This document shows, piece by piece, positions 27,484 to 36,779 of a DNA stretch of 64,000 nucleotides. The position numbers and the translations under genes were made by a program. The notes under the pieces were generated by a model. It did not search any database. It saw only the letters and a program-made list of their open reading frames with translations, and was not told the origin of the DNA. The DNA comes from Methylomarinovum caldicuralii (GTDB lineage: Bacteria > Pseudomonadota > Gammaproteobacteria > Methylococcales > Methylothermaceae): NCBI RefSeq assembly GCF_033126985.1, contig NZ_AP024714.1:1302001-1366000 (forward strand). The letters are read 5' to 3'. Every line of letters starts with the position of its first letter. Position 1 is the first letter of the stretch.

Positions 27484-29073
27484 TCAAGCCGGCAGGAAAC
27501 TGTCAGCCCGGGCCCTGGCCACCGCCTCGGCCAGCCGGGGGGGGACGTATCCTTGCCGCAGGCAGCCTGCCTCCAGTGGTGGGAAGATCTCGTCGTAGCG
27601 GCGGACGCGGGCCTGGTCGATGCGGCGGTAGATGTGATGGCGCTGCAGCCCGCAAGGATGGCGCAGGCCGGCGGAGGTCAGAAGATCGGCCACGGCGTGC
27701 AGGGTTTTGGCGTGGTAGTTGGCCACCCGGCGGGCCTTGTCGCGCACCACCAGGCCGCGGTAGAGGGCGGGATTCTGGGTCGCCACCCCGGTGGGGCAGC
27801 GGTTGGTGTTGCAGCTGAGGGAATGGACGCACCCCAGGGCCAGCATCATGCCCCGGGCGCTGTTGCAGGCGTCTGCCCCCAGGGCCAGGTTCTTCACCAG
27901 GTGGAAGGCGGACAGGATCTTGCCGGAGGCGATGACCCGGATGTGGGGCTTGAGGCCGTAGCCCACCAGGCAGTCGACCACCAGGGCCAGCGCTTCACGC
28001 AGGGGCATCCCCACCGAATTGCTGTATTCCAGGGGGGCCGCGCCGCTGCCGCCCTCGCCGCCGTCGACGGTGATGAAATCCGGGTAGATGCCGGTTTTCA
28101 CCATCGCCTTGCAGATGGCGACGAATTCGTGAGGCTCGCCGACTGCCAGCTTGAAACCCACCGGCTTGCCGTCGGCCAGCTCCCGCAGCCGGGCGATGAA
28201 TTCGAGCAGTCCGATCGGGCTGGTGAACGTGCGGTGGGTGGCGGGGGAGACGATCTCGATGCCCGGCGGCACCCCGCGGATGCGGGCCACCTCGGGAGTG
28301 TTCTTGGCCGCCGGGAGGATGCCGCCGTGGCCCGGCTTGGCGCCCTGGGACAGCTTCAGTTCGATCATCTTCACCGCCGGCAGGGCCGCCCGGTCGCGGA
28401 AACGGGCCGGATCGAAACAACCGTGGCGGTCACGGCAGCCGAAGTAGCCGGTGCCGATCTGCCACACCAAATCGCCCCCTCCTTCCAGGTGATAGGGGCT
28501 GATGCCGCCCTCGCCGGTGTTGTGGGCGAATCCCCGCAGCCGGGCGCCGGCGTTGAGGGCGCGGATGGCGTTGGGGCTCAGGGCCCCGAAGCTGAGGGCG
28601 GAGATGTTGAAGATGCTGGCCCGGTAGGGATGACGGCACTGGGGGCCGCCGATCATCACCCGCAGGTCCGGATCCACCTCGGTGACCTCGATGGCCCCCA
28701 GGGAATGGGCCATCCATTCGTAGCCGTCGCGGTAAGTATCCACCCGGGTGCCGTAGGGGAGGGTGTCGCGGGCGTTCTTGGCGCGCTGATAGACGATGCT
28801 GCGGAACATGCGGTTGATGGGCATGCCGCTGGTGTCCGATTCGATGAAGTATTGCTGCACGTAGGGGCGCAGCGATTCCATGACCCAGCGCAGGTGGCCG
28901 ACGACCGGATAGTTGCGCCAGATGGCGTGGCGGGTCTGGAGCACGTCATAGAGCCCCAGCAGGATCAGCGCCGTCACCGGGGCCAGCAGCCAGCGGTCGT
29001 CCAGATCGTAAGCCGCCACCCAGCCGGCAGCGGCCAGCAGCCCAAGGCTGGCGAAAATGAAGGCGGTGCGCAC
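27484..29073 (-). CDS. FMN-binding glutamate-synthase family protein (GltB central-domain-like)
   Basis: This protein of about 529 residues has two N-terminal membrane helices (TAFIFASLGLLAAAGW; LAPVTALILLGLYDVL), then a GltB-like FMN/Fe-S domain: NISALSFGALSPNAIRALN, GGISPYHLEGGGDLVWQIGT, FITVDGGEGGSGAAPLEY and the cluster region SLSCNTNRCPTGVATQNP. It lacks the glutaminase domain, so it is not a full glutamate synthase; members of this stand-alone family have unclear substrates. I favour the GTG at 29073, preceded by GAGGG, over an ATG at 29205 whose extension overlaps the divergent antiporter gene's leader. Confidence 0.85.
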   Translation of the reverse strand: MRTAFIFASLGLLAAAGWVAAYDLDDRWLLAPVTALILLGLYDVLQTRHAIWRNYPVVGHLRWVMESLRPYVQQYFIESDTSGMPINRMFRSIVYQRAKNARDTLPYGTRVDTYRDGYEWMAHSLGAIEVTEVDPDLRVMIGGPQCRHPYRASIFNISALSFGALSPNAIRALNAGARLRGFAHNTGEGGISPYHLEGGGDLVWQIGTGYFGCRDRHGCFDPARFRDRAALPAVKMIELKLSQGAKPGHGGILPAAKNTPEVARIRGVPPGIEIVSPATHRTFTSPIGLLEFIARLRELADGKPVGFKLAVGEPHEFVAICKAMVKTGIYPDFITVDGGEGGSGAAPLEYSNSVGMPLREALALVVDCLVGYGLKPHIRVIASGKILSAFHLVKNLALGADACNSARGMMLALGCVHSLSCNTNRCPTGVATQNPALYRGLVVRDKARRVANYHAKTLHAVADLLTSAGLRHPCGLQRHHIYRRIDQARVRRYDEIFPPLEAGCLRQGYVPPRLAEAVARARADSFLPA

Positions 29074-29197
29074 GACAGTCGCTTCCCTCAGGAGGATGAA
29101 GGCAACATGATAACTTCGATTCGGCGCGTGATCACTCGATTTCCCCGGGAGAAATCGGGATACTGGACAGACAAAGTATTTGAGGAGGAGAACACCG

Positions 29198-30658
29198 ATG
29201 CGCAAGCTGACGCTTTTGCCGCTGCTGGCCGTGGCCCCGGCGGCCTCGGCCGCCCCCAGGACCCTGATGGAACTGGATCCTTTCGCTTACATCCTGATCG
29301 AGCTGGGGCTGATCATCGCCGCCGTGGTGGCCGGTCATCTGCTGGCCCGGCGCCTGCAGCTGCCGGTGATTCTCGGCGAGCTGCTGGTGGGGATGGTCAT
29401 CGGCAACTTCCTTTACTGGAGCGAGCTGTCGCCGCTGTTCTTCCTCATCATGCATCTGGGCGACGCCAGTCTGCTGTTCCGCGAAGTGTGGATCAGCGGG
29501 GCTTCGGTGGTGGATGCCGCCGGCCGCATTTTCACCCCGGAGGAGCTGGCACCGGGAGGGACGGGCGCCCGCCTGATCGACATCCTGGTCGGCGACGAGG
29601 GCCCGGGCTTCCTCCTCATGGGCAGTGCCCTGTGGCATTTTTCCAATCTGGGAATCCTGTTCCTGTGGTTCCGGGTGGCGTTGGGAATGCGCATCGAGGA
29701 ACTGCTGGGCGCCGGGATGCGGGCGCTGATGGTCGCCGCTGCCGGTGCGGTCGCCGCCCTGGGGCTGGGACTGGTGGTGCTCGACTGGTTGCTGCCGGGA
29801 GCCGATTTCAGCACCCGGCTGCTGCTGGCCAGCGGGCTGGTGCCCACCAGCGCCAGCATCGCCCTGCCTTTGCTAGAAGGCTTCAAGGCCCGCCACGGAA
29901 GCGTGGTGGCCCTGGCGACCGGGGCGATTCTGGTGGCGGATGTGCTGGCGGTGCTGCTGGTGTCCACTGCGGTCACCCTGGTCCAGGGCGGGCAGGGGCT
30001 GGCGGGCGCCTGGGGGCAGGTGTTCGGGGTGGTGGCCTACCTGGCCGCCATTTTGTATCTGTGCCGCCTGGCCCCAAGATGGGAGCTGCCGTGGCTGGCG
30101 GAGATGGAGCAATATCAGGCCCTGCTCCTGCTGCCGTTGGGGCTGGCCTTCCTGCTGGCCTGGATCGCCGACCTGCTGAGCCTTTCCAGCCTGATCGGCA
30201 TCTTCGGCGCGGCGCTGCTGCTCAACGCCCTGGACATCGAGAAGCGCTGTGGCGGCAAGGTGTCCACCCGCGATCTGATGCAGCCGCTGACCCAGGTGTT
30301 CGCACCGGTGTTCTTCGTCCTGCTGGGGATGCAGATCAATCTGATCGATTTCTTTTCCCTGCAGGTGCTGGCCATGGGCGTGTTGCTGGCGATAGCCGCC
30401 ATCGGTGCCAAGCTGGCCGGTGCCTGGCTGGTGGCCCGCGGCACCGAAGGCTGGCTGCTGGGCTGGTCGCTGGTTCCTCGCGGGGAGATGGCCCTGGTGG
30501 TGGCCGTCACCGCCAAAAGCCTGGGGGTGATGAGCGACGACGTCTATGCCGCTTTCATGCTGATGGTGATCGCCACCATGCTGGCCGGGTCGGCGCTGCT
30601 GCGGCGTGTTGCCGAAGCGGTGCCGGCGGAGCCGGTGGCGGAGTATTCCTCGGACTGA
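29198..30658 (+). CDS. Cation:proton antiporter (CPA2/KefB type)
   Basis: This 486-residue membrane protein has about twelve helices. IIAAVVAGHLLARRLQLPVI and GELLVGMVIGNFLYW open the CPA2 fold, and LLASGLVPTSASIALPLLEG and PLTQVFAPVFFVLLGMQINL follow. The C-terminus is short and has no RCK (TrkA-N) domain, so nucleotide gating is unlikely. The start at 29198 has GAGGAGGAG upstream. It is divergent from the GltB-like gene and 40 bp upstream of the broken cfa. The ion carried (Na+ or K+) is not determinable. Confidence 0.9.
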   Translation: MRKLTLLPLLAVAPAASAAPRTLMELDPFAYILIELGLIIAAVVAGHLLARRLQLPVILGELLVGMVIGNFLYWSELSPLFFLIMHLGDASLLFREVWISGASVVDAAGRIFTPEELAPGGTGARLIDILVGDEGPGFLLMGSALWHFSNLGILFLWFRVALGMRIEELLGAGMRALMVAAAGAVAALGLGLVVLDWLLPGADFSTRLLLASGLVPTSASIALPLLEGFKARHGSVVALATGAILVADVLAVLLVSTAVTLVQGGQGLAGAWGQVFGVVAYLAAILYLCRLAPRWELPWLAEMEQYQALLLLPLGLAFLLAWIADLLSLSSLIGIFGAALLLNALDIEKRCGGKVSTRDLMQPLTQVFAPVFFVLLGMQINLIDFFSLQVLAMGVLLAIAAIGAKLAGAWLVARGTEGWLLGWSLVPRGEMALVVAVTAKSLGVMSDDVYAAFMLMVIATMLAGSALLRRVAEAVPAEPVAEYSSD

Positions 30659-30698
30659 TTCGACTGACATTGCCCGCAGGTGCGGGAGGAGGTGTGCG

Positions 30699-31855
30699 AT
30701 GGGGTCGAAAACGTTGTCACCGCTGCAGATTCCCCCGATGGGGCCGAGCCTGAGCCGCCGACGGGTGACCGCTTTGCTCGAGCAGGCCGATATTCATATC
30801 GACGGCGAGCGTCCCTGGGACATCCAGGTCCACGACGAGCGTTTCTTCCGCCGGGTGCTGGCGGAAACCTCCCTAGGGCTGGGGGAAAGTTACATGGAGG
30901 GGTGGTGGGACTGTGACCGCCTCGACGAGATGGTCTGCCGCATTCTGCGCGCCGGGCTGCTGCAGCAAGTCCGCTCCTGGCGCGACGTGGTCGCTTTCCT
31001 GCAGGCCAAACTCCCCAATCTGCAGGACGGGCGGCGGGCCTTCCACGTGGGTGAGCGGCATTACGACATCGGCAACGATCTCTATCAGGCCATGCTCGAC
31101 CGGCGGCTGATCTACAGCTGCGGTTACTGGAAAGAGGCGGACACCCTGGACGCCGCCCAGGAGGCCAAGCTTGAGCTGATCTGCCGCAAGCTGGATCTGC
31201 GGCCGGGGATGCGGGTGCTCGACATCGGTTGCGGCTGGGGCGGGGCCGCCCGCTACATGGCCGAACGCTACGGCGTCGAGGTTTACGGGGTGACCGTGTC
31301 CCGGCAGCAGGCCCGCTATGCCCGAGATCTGTGCCGGGATCTGCCGGTGACCATCGAACTGAAGGATTACCGGGAAATCCGGGGCGTTTCGACGCCGGGT
31401 TCTCCATCGGCATGTTTGAGCATGTGGGCTACAAGAATTACGCGACCTACAGGGAAGTGGTGCGCCGTTGCCTGCCCCCTGACGGCCTGTTCGTGCTGCA
31501 TACCATCGGCGGCAATTTCACCGAAACCCACGGCAATCCCTGGGTGACCCGCTACATCTTCCCCAACTCCATGCTGCCGTCGATCCGCCAGCTCGGTGCT
31601 GCCTTCGAAGGACGGCTGATCGTGGAGGACTGGCAGAATTTCGGTCCCGACTACGACCGCACCCTGATGGCCTGGTACGCCAACTTCGAGCGCGCCTGGC
31701 CCGAGCTGCGTTCCCGTTACGGCGACCGCTTCTACCGCATGTGGCGCTTCTATCTTCTCAGCTTCGCCGGTGCCTTCCGGGCCCGCTATCTACAGTTGTG
31801 GCAGATCGTGCTGTCGCCGCAGGGACGGCCCCGGCGCTACGATGCGCCCCGCTAG
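30699..31855 (+). pseudogene. cfa: Cyclopropane-fatty-acyl-phospholipid synthase with a frameshift
   Basis: The two halves together encode a full Cfa. The first, from the ATG at 30699 (GGAGGAGG upstream), covers the N-terminal domain, GERHYDIGNDLYQAML and the SAM motif VLDIGCGWGGAARYM. After about codon 228 the frame shifts within a GGGG run (31381-31384), and the rest (RFDAGFSIGMFEHVGYKNYA, HTIGGNFTE, EDWQNFGPDYDRTLMAWY) continues in another frame to 31855. Adding one G restores a continuous protein of about 385 residues. As written, translation ends after 31547 with a wrong tail. It may be a real loss, a phase-variable tract or a sequencing error. Confidence 0.88.
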
Positions 31856-31878
31856 TCGGGGGTTGCGTTCGCTACGGT

Positions 31879-33117
31879 TCACAGTTTGACCAGGGTTTCA
31901 GGCTGTTCCAGGCGGGTGACCAGGGTGTCGAGGAAACGGGCGGCATCGGCGCCGAAGACCACCCGGTGGTCGCAGCTTAGGGTCAGGGCGGTGCGGCCTT
32001 CGACGTCGGCGGCCGCCACCGCGAGGATGGCGCTGGACCCCAACGGCACGATGGCGTCGAACTGGCGCACCCCGGGAAAGGTGCCCAGATTGGAGAGGTA
32101 GAAGGTCGCTCCCTCGTAATCTTCCGGCCGCAGCCGCCGGCGCCGGGTCTTGTCCTTGAGGATGCGCCAGTCCTCGGCCAGTTCCTCCAGCGGCCGCCCG
32201 GCCACGTCCCGCAGTACCGGCGAGACCAGACCATCGCCGAGGTCCAGGGCGATGCCGATGTCGATGCGTTCGAAGCGCGCCAGGCCCTTGGGTGTCCAGG
32301 CCTGGTTGAACAGCGGATGGGCCGTCAGCGCCAGGGCGCAGGCCCGGGCCAGCAGCAGGGTCAGGGACCATTCGCGCGCGTGGGCGAAATCCCGCAGGGG
32401 GCGGAGGTCGGCGGTGGTGGTGACCCGGAACATCGGGGTGTCGGTGGTCCGCTGCATGTTGAGGGCCACTTTCCAGCGCAGCGCCGACGGCAGTTCGACC
32501 TGGTGCGGCGGGCTGTGGCTCAGATCCGGCGCCGGGGCGGCGAGGGCCGCGGCCAGGACCTGGCCGGCGCGGACGACGCCGTCCGCGCCTGCAGGCAGGG
32601 TGTCCGGGTCGAGGCCCAGTTCCGCCGCCAGTTCCCGCGCCAGCGGGGTGATGCCGCCGGCGGCCGGCCGGCGGGGTTCCAGGGCGGCGGCGACCACCGG
32701 GCTGACGGTGCCGCCCGGTGAGGGGGCGGTGGCTTGCGGGGATGGTGGTGGTGAAGGAGCTTCCGCAGGTGCGGGGGGCGGTTTGGGGGCCTCCTTGGGA
32801 GGGGGCGGCGGTGCCGGTTCAGCTGCTGCCGCACCTGGGGGCGTTTCGGCGGGGGCGGCCTCGCCTTTGGCCTCCTCCGGATTGTCGGCGATCCAGCCGA
32901 TCACCTGCTTGACGGCGATCTCGCTGCCCTCCGGGGCCAGGGGGCCGGCGATCCAGCCATCGCTGAAGGCCTCCAGCTCCATCACCGCCTTGTCCGATTC
33001 CACCTCGGCGATCACTTCGCCTTTCTTGACCGGGTCCCCGGGTTTTTTGAGCCAGCGCACCAGGCGGCCCACTTCCATGGTGTCCGACAGCACCGGCATG
33101 ATGATCGGTTGTTTCAT
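31879..33117 (-). CDS. pdhC: Dihydrolipoamide acetyltransferase (E2 of pyruvate dehydrogenase)
   Basis: This 412-residue E2 has one lipoyl domain (lipoyl-lysine K43 in ESDKAVME), a long Ala/Pro-rich linker (about residues 85-145), a peripheral-subunit-binding domain (ITPLARELAAELGLDPDTLP) and a catalytic domain. The active-site histidine is in CDHRVVFGADAARFL; the canonical HxxxDG aspartate is replaced by Phe. Cyanobacterial and plastid E2 proteins also vary at this position, so activity is likely retained. It overlaps pdhB by 4 bp (ATGA). No E3 (lipoamide dehydrogenase) gene lies nearby. Confidence 0.92.
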   Translation of the reverse strand: MKQPIIMPVLSDTMEVGRLVRWLKKPGDPVKKGEVIAEVESDKAVMELEAFSDGWIAGPLAPEGSEIAVKQVIGWIADNPEEAKGEAAPAETPPGAAAAEPAPPPPPKEAPKPPPAPAEAPSPPPSPQATAPSPGGTVSPVVAAALEPRRPAAGGITPLARELAAELGLDPDTLPAGADGVVRAGQVLAAALAAPAPDLSHSPPHQVELPSALRWKVALNMQRTTDTPMFRVTTTADLRPLRDFAHAREWSLTLLLARACALALTAHPLFNQAWTPKGLARFERIDIGIALDLGDGLVSPVLRDVAGRPLEELAEDWRILKDKTRRRRLRPEDYEGATFYLSNLGTFPGVRQFDAIVPLGSSAILAVAAADVEGRTALTLSCDHRVVFGADAARFLDTLVTRLEQPETLVKL

Positions 33118-34100
33118 GATCCCTCCTTCACGAGTCGGTGGGCGGCGGCGACGATGTCGTCCACCTGGGGAATGGTCTGGGCCTCAAGGGTGCCGTTGTA
33201 GGGGGTCGGCATGTCGAGGCCGGCCAGGCGCATGGGGGCGGCTTCGAGCCGGGTGAAACAGCGTTCGGTCAGGCCGGCGGCGATCTCGGCCCCGGCGCCG
33301 GCGAAGCGGCAGTCCTCCTCGACGATCAGCACCCGGTGGGTGCGGGCCACCGAATCGGCGCAGGTCTGCCAGTCGATGGGCGACAGGCTGCGCAGGTCGA
33401 TGACCTCGGCCTCGATCCCCTGTGCGGCCAGCCGTTCGGCCGCCTGCCCGGCCAGCACCGCCATCTTGGAATAGGCGATGAGGGTGAGATCGCGTCCCGG
33501 CCGGCGCACCACGGCGCGGTGGGGCGGGGGCGGCGGTATGGCCGGGTCCAGCGGGCCCTTGTGGAAGTAGAGCAGTTCGTGTTCGAGGACGATCACCGGT
33601 TCGTCGCTGAGGACCGCCTGCTTGAGCTGCCAGTAGGCGTCCTGGGGAGTGGCGGGGACGACGATGCGCAGTCCCGGCACGTTCATCAGGGTGTGTTCCA
33701 GACGCTGGGAATGCTGGGCCGCCAGCTGTTTGGCGACCCCGCCGGGGGTGCGGATGGTCAGGCCCATGGGCAGGCGTCCGCCGGCCATGAACGGAACCTT
33801 GGCCGCCATGTTGATGATGGCGTCCAGGGCCAGGAGGGCGAAGTTGATGGTCATGATCTCCACTACCGGGCGCAGCCCCATCAGCGCCGCCCCGACCCCC
33901 AGGCCGGTGAAGCTGTCCTCGGAGATGGGGGTGTCGCGTACCCGCCATTCGCCGTACTTGGCGTACAGCCCCTCGGTGACCCGATAGCTGCCGCCGTAGA
34001 GTCCCACGTCCTCACCGAGGATGAAGACATCCTCGTCCGCCGCCATCACTTCGTCGAGGGCGCGGTTGAGGGCCTGCCAGATGAGCACTTCTTCGGCCAT
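33114..34100 (-). CDS. pdhB: Pyruvate dehydrogenase E1 component, beta subunit
   Basis: This 328-residue protein is the transketolase-like beta subunit of a heterotetrameric E1: VFILGEDVGLYGGSYRVTEG, the DTPISEDSFTGLGVGAALMG region, and the C-terminal domain with LIAYSKMAVLAGQAAERLA and VLIVEEDCRFAGAGAEIAAG. With the alpha subunit it binds thiamine diphosphate and decarboxylates pyruvate (or another 2-oxo acid). It sits 9 bp after pdhA and overlaps pdhC by 4 bp, so the complex is made from one transcript. Confidence 0.93.
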   Translation of the reverse strand: MAEEVLIWQALNRALDEVMAADEDVFILGEDVGLYGGSYRVTEGLYAKYGEWRVRDTPISEDSFTGLGVGAALMGLRPVVEIMTINFALLALDAIINMAAKVPFMAGGRLPMGLTIRTPGGVAKQLAAQHSQRLEHTLMNVPGLRIVVPATPQDAYWQLKQAVLSDEPVIVLEHELLYFHKGPLDPAIPPPPPHRAVVRRPGRDLTLIAYSKMAVLAGQAAERLAAQGIEAEVIDLRSLSPIDWQTCADSVARTHRVLIVEEDCRFAGAGAEIAAGLTERCFTRLEAAPMRLAGLDMPTPYNGTLEAQTIPQVDDIVAAAHRLVKEGS

Positions 34101-34109
34101 CGCTGCCTC

Positions 34110-35159
34110 CTAGATCAGAATTTCGTCACCGCGGTTGCAGTACAGGGCCTGCCAGGCATCGTCCAGGGTTGGCTGCGGCGATTCCAGGGCGAACTGCACC
34201 GCCGCCTCCACCTCGTCCTGGACCTGCTGTTCCAGCTCCTTGAAGCCCTCCTCGTGGAGGTGGCCCTGGTCGAAGCAGTACTGGCGCAGTTTCAGCAGCG
34301 CGTCGGGACCGGCGGCGATCTGCTCCGGGGTCGGATAGACCAGGGACAGTTCCCGCAGCGCCAGTTCCAGAGGATCGGTCTGCTGGTGGGCCTTGACCTC
34401 CACCGGCGGGCGGTAGTGGCCCGGGTCGGCCATGGAGTGGCCGCGGAAGCGGTAGGTGAGGCACTCGAGCAGCTGGGGGCCACTGCCGGCGCGGATCTGC
34501 TGGAGGGCGTGCTCGGTGGCCCGATACACCTTGAGCACATCCATGCCGTCCACCCGCTCGGCGGGGATGCGGTAGGCGGCGGCGCGCTTGTACACCTCCG
34601 GCACCGCCGAATGGCGGTGGATCTCGGTGCCGATGGCGTACTGGTTGTTCTCGCACACGAACAGCACCGGCAGCTTCCACAGGGCCGCCATGTTGAGGGA
34701 TTCGTGGAAGGTGCCCTGATTGACGGCGCCGTCGCCGAAGAAGCAGATCACCGCCTCGGGCAGATCCTTCATGGCGATGCCGTAGCCCAGGCCGATGGCC
34801 ACCGGATAGGTCTCCCCGACGATGGCGTAGCCGCCCATGAAACGGCGTTGCGGATCGAACAGATGCATGGAGCCACCCATGCCGCGGCTGCAGCCGCAGC
34901 GCTTGCCGAACAGCTCCGCCATCACCTCGCCGGCGGGCACCCCCCGCACCAGGGCGTGGACGTGCTCGCGGTAGGTGCTGACGATGTAGTCGCTGGTCTC
35001 ACAGGCGTGGATCACCCCCACCGCCACCGCTTCCTCGCCGGGATACAGATGGAGGAAGCCGGCAATGTTGCCCTTCATATATTCTTCCGCGCAGCGCTCC
35101 TCGAACCGTCGCCCCAGCAGCATGTCGTGGAGGAAGGCGAGGGCCTGATCCCGGTCCAT
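34110..35159 (-). CDS. pdhA: Pyruvate dehydrogenase E1 component, alpha subunit
   Basis: This 349-residue protein has the alpha-subunit landmarks: FEERCAEEYMKGNIAGFLHL near the N-terminus, GMGGSMHLFDPQRRFMGGYA, and the thiamine-diphosphate motif CFFGDGAVNQGTFHESLN (GDG...N). The later FRGHSMADPGHYRPPVEV carries the loop phosphorylated in mitochondria. The family also includes acetoin and branched-chain dehydrogenases, so pyruvate as substrate is probable but not certain. It starts 1 bp after the carboxymuconolactone decarboxylase-family gene, showing a common operon. Confidence 0.92.
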   Translation of the reverse strand: MDRDQALAFLHDMLLGRRFEERCAEEYMKGNIAGFLHLYPGEEAVAVGVIHACETSDYIVSTYREHVHALVRGVPAGEVMAELFGKRCGCSRGMGGSMHLFDPQRRFMGGYAIVGETYPVAIGLGYGIAMKDLPEAVICFFGDGAVNQGTFHESLNMAALWKLPVLFVCENNQYAIGTEIHRHSAVPEVYKRAAAYRIPAERVDGMDVLKVYRATEHALQQIRAGSGPQLLECLTYRFRGHSMADPGHYRPPVEVKAHQQTDPLELALRELSLVYPTPEQIAAGPDALLKLRQYCFDQGHLHEEGFKELEQQVQDEVEAAVQFALESPQPTLDDAWQALYCNRGDEILI

Positions 35160-35160
35160 G

Positions 35161-35523
35161 TCAGTCCTCCTTCTCTTCTTCCGGCAGGTACAGGTCCAGG
35201 GCCTGCACCAGCGGGGTCATGTACATCAGCGCCGGGCCGCCGTGCATGATGACCGCCATGAAGCCGGCCTCGACGATCTCGTCGCGGGTGGCGCCCGCGT
35301 GGGCGGCGCTCCTGACGTGGGAACCGATGCACCACTCGCACTGGCTCGCCACCGCCAGGGCGACGTTGATGAGTTCTTTCTCGCGGATCGACAGCGCCGG
35401 TCCCGATTCGGTCTTTTTGAAGAAGTAGGAGAACGCGCCGGTTTCGGTGGGATACTTCCTGCGCAGATAGGCCATCGCCTCGTGCATCTGCGCCATCTTG
35501 TCCTTCATGGGGTTGTCGGTCAT
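35161..35523 (-). CDS. Carboxymuconolactone decarboxylase/AhpD-family protein
   Basis: This 120-residue protein carries the AhpD-like motif CEWCIGSHVRSAAHAGATRD, with the two cysteines and histidine used for thiol redox chemistry in the family. The start at 35523 (MTDNPMKDKM) follows GGTGATCCC; the longer open frame upstream runs into the divergent ACR3 promoter region. It is the first gene of the pdhABC operon. AhpD in mycobacteria is coupled to lipoamide-containing E2 proteins, so a peroxidase or thiol-recycling role on this complex is a reasonable inference. Confidence 0.85.
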   Translation of the reverse strand: MTDNPMKDKMAQMHEAMAYLRRKYPTETGAFSYFFKKTESGPALSIREKELINVALAVASQCEWCIGSHVRSAAHAGATRDEIVEAGFMAVIMHGGPALMYMTPLVQALDLYLPEEEKED

Positions 35524-35681
35524 GGGATCACCTTTTTTTGCCTGACATCGCCATAATGCCACTCCCAAAAGCATTTGACCATCAACCGATGCCGCTCTGG
35601 TTTCTGCTTGGGAAGTTGTCATCGTTTGATAAACTGTCGCCGCCAAAATACACCATTTTGCAAATTCGTGAGGAACAGACG

Positions 35682-36776
35682 ATGGCGACGACAGTGAATC
35701 CTCCGGTGGCCAAAAAACGCCTCAGCTTCTTCGAACGCTACCTGTCCGTCTGGGTGGGGCTGTGCATGGCGGCCGGTGTGGTTCTGGGCCGTAGTTTCCC
35801 GGAACTGACCGGACGGCTGCGGGCCATGGAGTTCGACCACAGCCAGATCAACATCCCCATCGCGGTGCTGATCTGGCTGATGATCTATCCGATGATGCTG
35901 AAGATCGATTTTTCCAGCATCCTGGGGGTGCGCCGGCGTCCCAAAGGGATTCTGATCACCCTGTTCGTCAACTGGGTGGTCAAGCCTTTTTCCATGGCCT
36001 TCTTCGCCTGGCTGTTCTTCCGCCACCTGCTGGTGCCCTGGATCGGCCCGGCACAGGCCGACCAGTACATCGCCGGCTGCATCATCCTGGCGGCTGCCCC
36101 CTGTACCGCCATGGTGTTCGTGTGGTCCTATCTCACCGACGGCGATCCCGCCTACACCCTGGTGCAGGTGGCCCTCAACGATCTGCTGATGCTGATCCTG
36201 TTCGCCCCCATCGTCCGCTTGCTGGTGGCGGGGGCCAGCGGTCTGGAAGTGCCGTTCCAGGTGCTGCTCTACAGCGTCATCGTCTTCATCGTGATTCCGC
36301 TGGCGCTGGCCAGTCTCAGCCGGGTAGTGCTGATCCGCTGGAAGGGAATCGTGTGGTTCGAAAACTACTACTTGAAAGCCTTCCATCCGGTCGCCATCAT
36401 CGCCCTGCTGACCACCCTGGTGTTCATCTTCGCCTTCCAGGCCGACAACATCCTCGCCAAGCCGCTGCACATCGCCCTGATCGCCCTGCCGATTCTGCTG
36501 CAGGTCTATTTCAACGCCTCGCTGGCATACGGCCTGATGCGGCTGTTCAAGGTGCCCTTCAGCGTGGCCGCGCCGGGGGCCCTCATCGGCGCCAGCAATT
36601 TCTTCGAGCTGGCGGCGGCCACCGCCATCACCCTGTACGGGCCGGAGTCCGGGGCGGCGCTGGCGACCGTGGTCGGGGTGCTGGTGGAAGTGCCGGTGAT
36701 GCTGTCGGTGGTGGCCTTCTGCAACCGGACCCGGCACTGGTTTTCCTCCGAGGTCCCGCAAGCTGCAGGGAGCTGA
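35682..36776 (+). CDS. acr3: Arsenite efflux permease, ACR3 family
   Basis: This 364-residue inner-membrane protein has about ten helices and ACR3 signatures: SVWVGLCMAAGVVLGRSFPE, the APCTAMVFVWSYLTDGDPAY segment containing the conserved cysteine needed for arsenite transport, and VAAPGALIGASNFFELAAAT. The start at 35682 has GAGGAA upstream. In the spacer, GTTTGATAAAC (35624-35634) is a short palindrome near a weak TTGGGA/TAAACT promoter and could be an operator, but no arsR gene is visible. An arsenate-reductase-like gene follows after 3 bp. Confidence 0.93.
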   Translation: MATTVNPPVAKKRLSFFERYLSVWVGLCMAAGVVLGRSFPELTGRLRAMEFDHSQINIPIAVLIWLMIYPMMLKIDFSSILGVRRRPKGILITLFVNWVVKPFSMAFFAWLFFRHLLVPWIGPAQADQYIAGCIILAAAPCTAMVFVWSYLTDGDPAYTLVQVALNDLLMLILFAPIVRLLVAGASGLEVPFQVLLYSVIVFIVIPLALASLSRVVLIRWKGIVWFENYYLKAFHPVAIIALLTTLVFIFAFQADNILAKPLHIALIALPILLQVYFNASLAYGLMRLFKVPFSVAAPGALIGASNFFELAAATAITLYGPESGAALATVVGVLVEVPVMLSVVAFCNRTRHWFSSEVPQAAGS

Positions 36777-36779
36777 ATC

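Noticed and set aside
32670-32860. Low-complexity Pro/Ala-rich DNA, considered as a tandem repeat
   Set aside because: It encodes the flexible linker between the lipoyl and subunit-binding domains of E2; the codons do not form a regular repeat unit.
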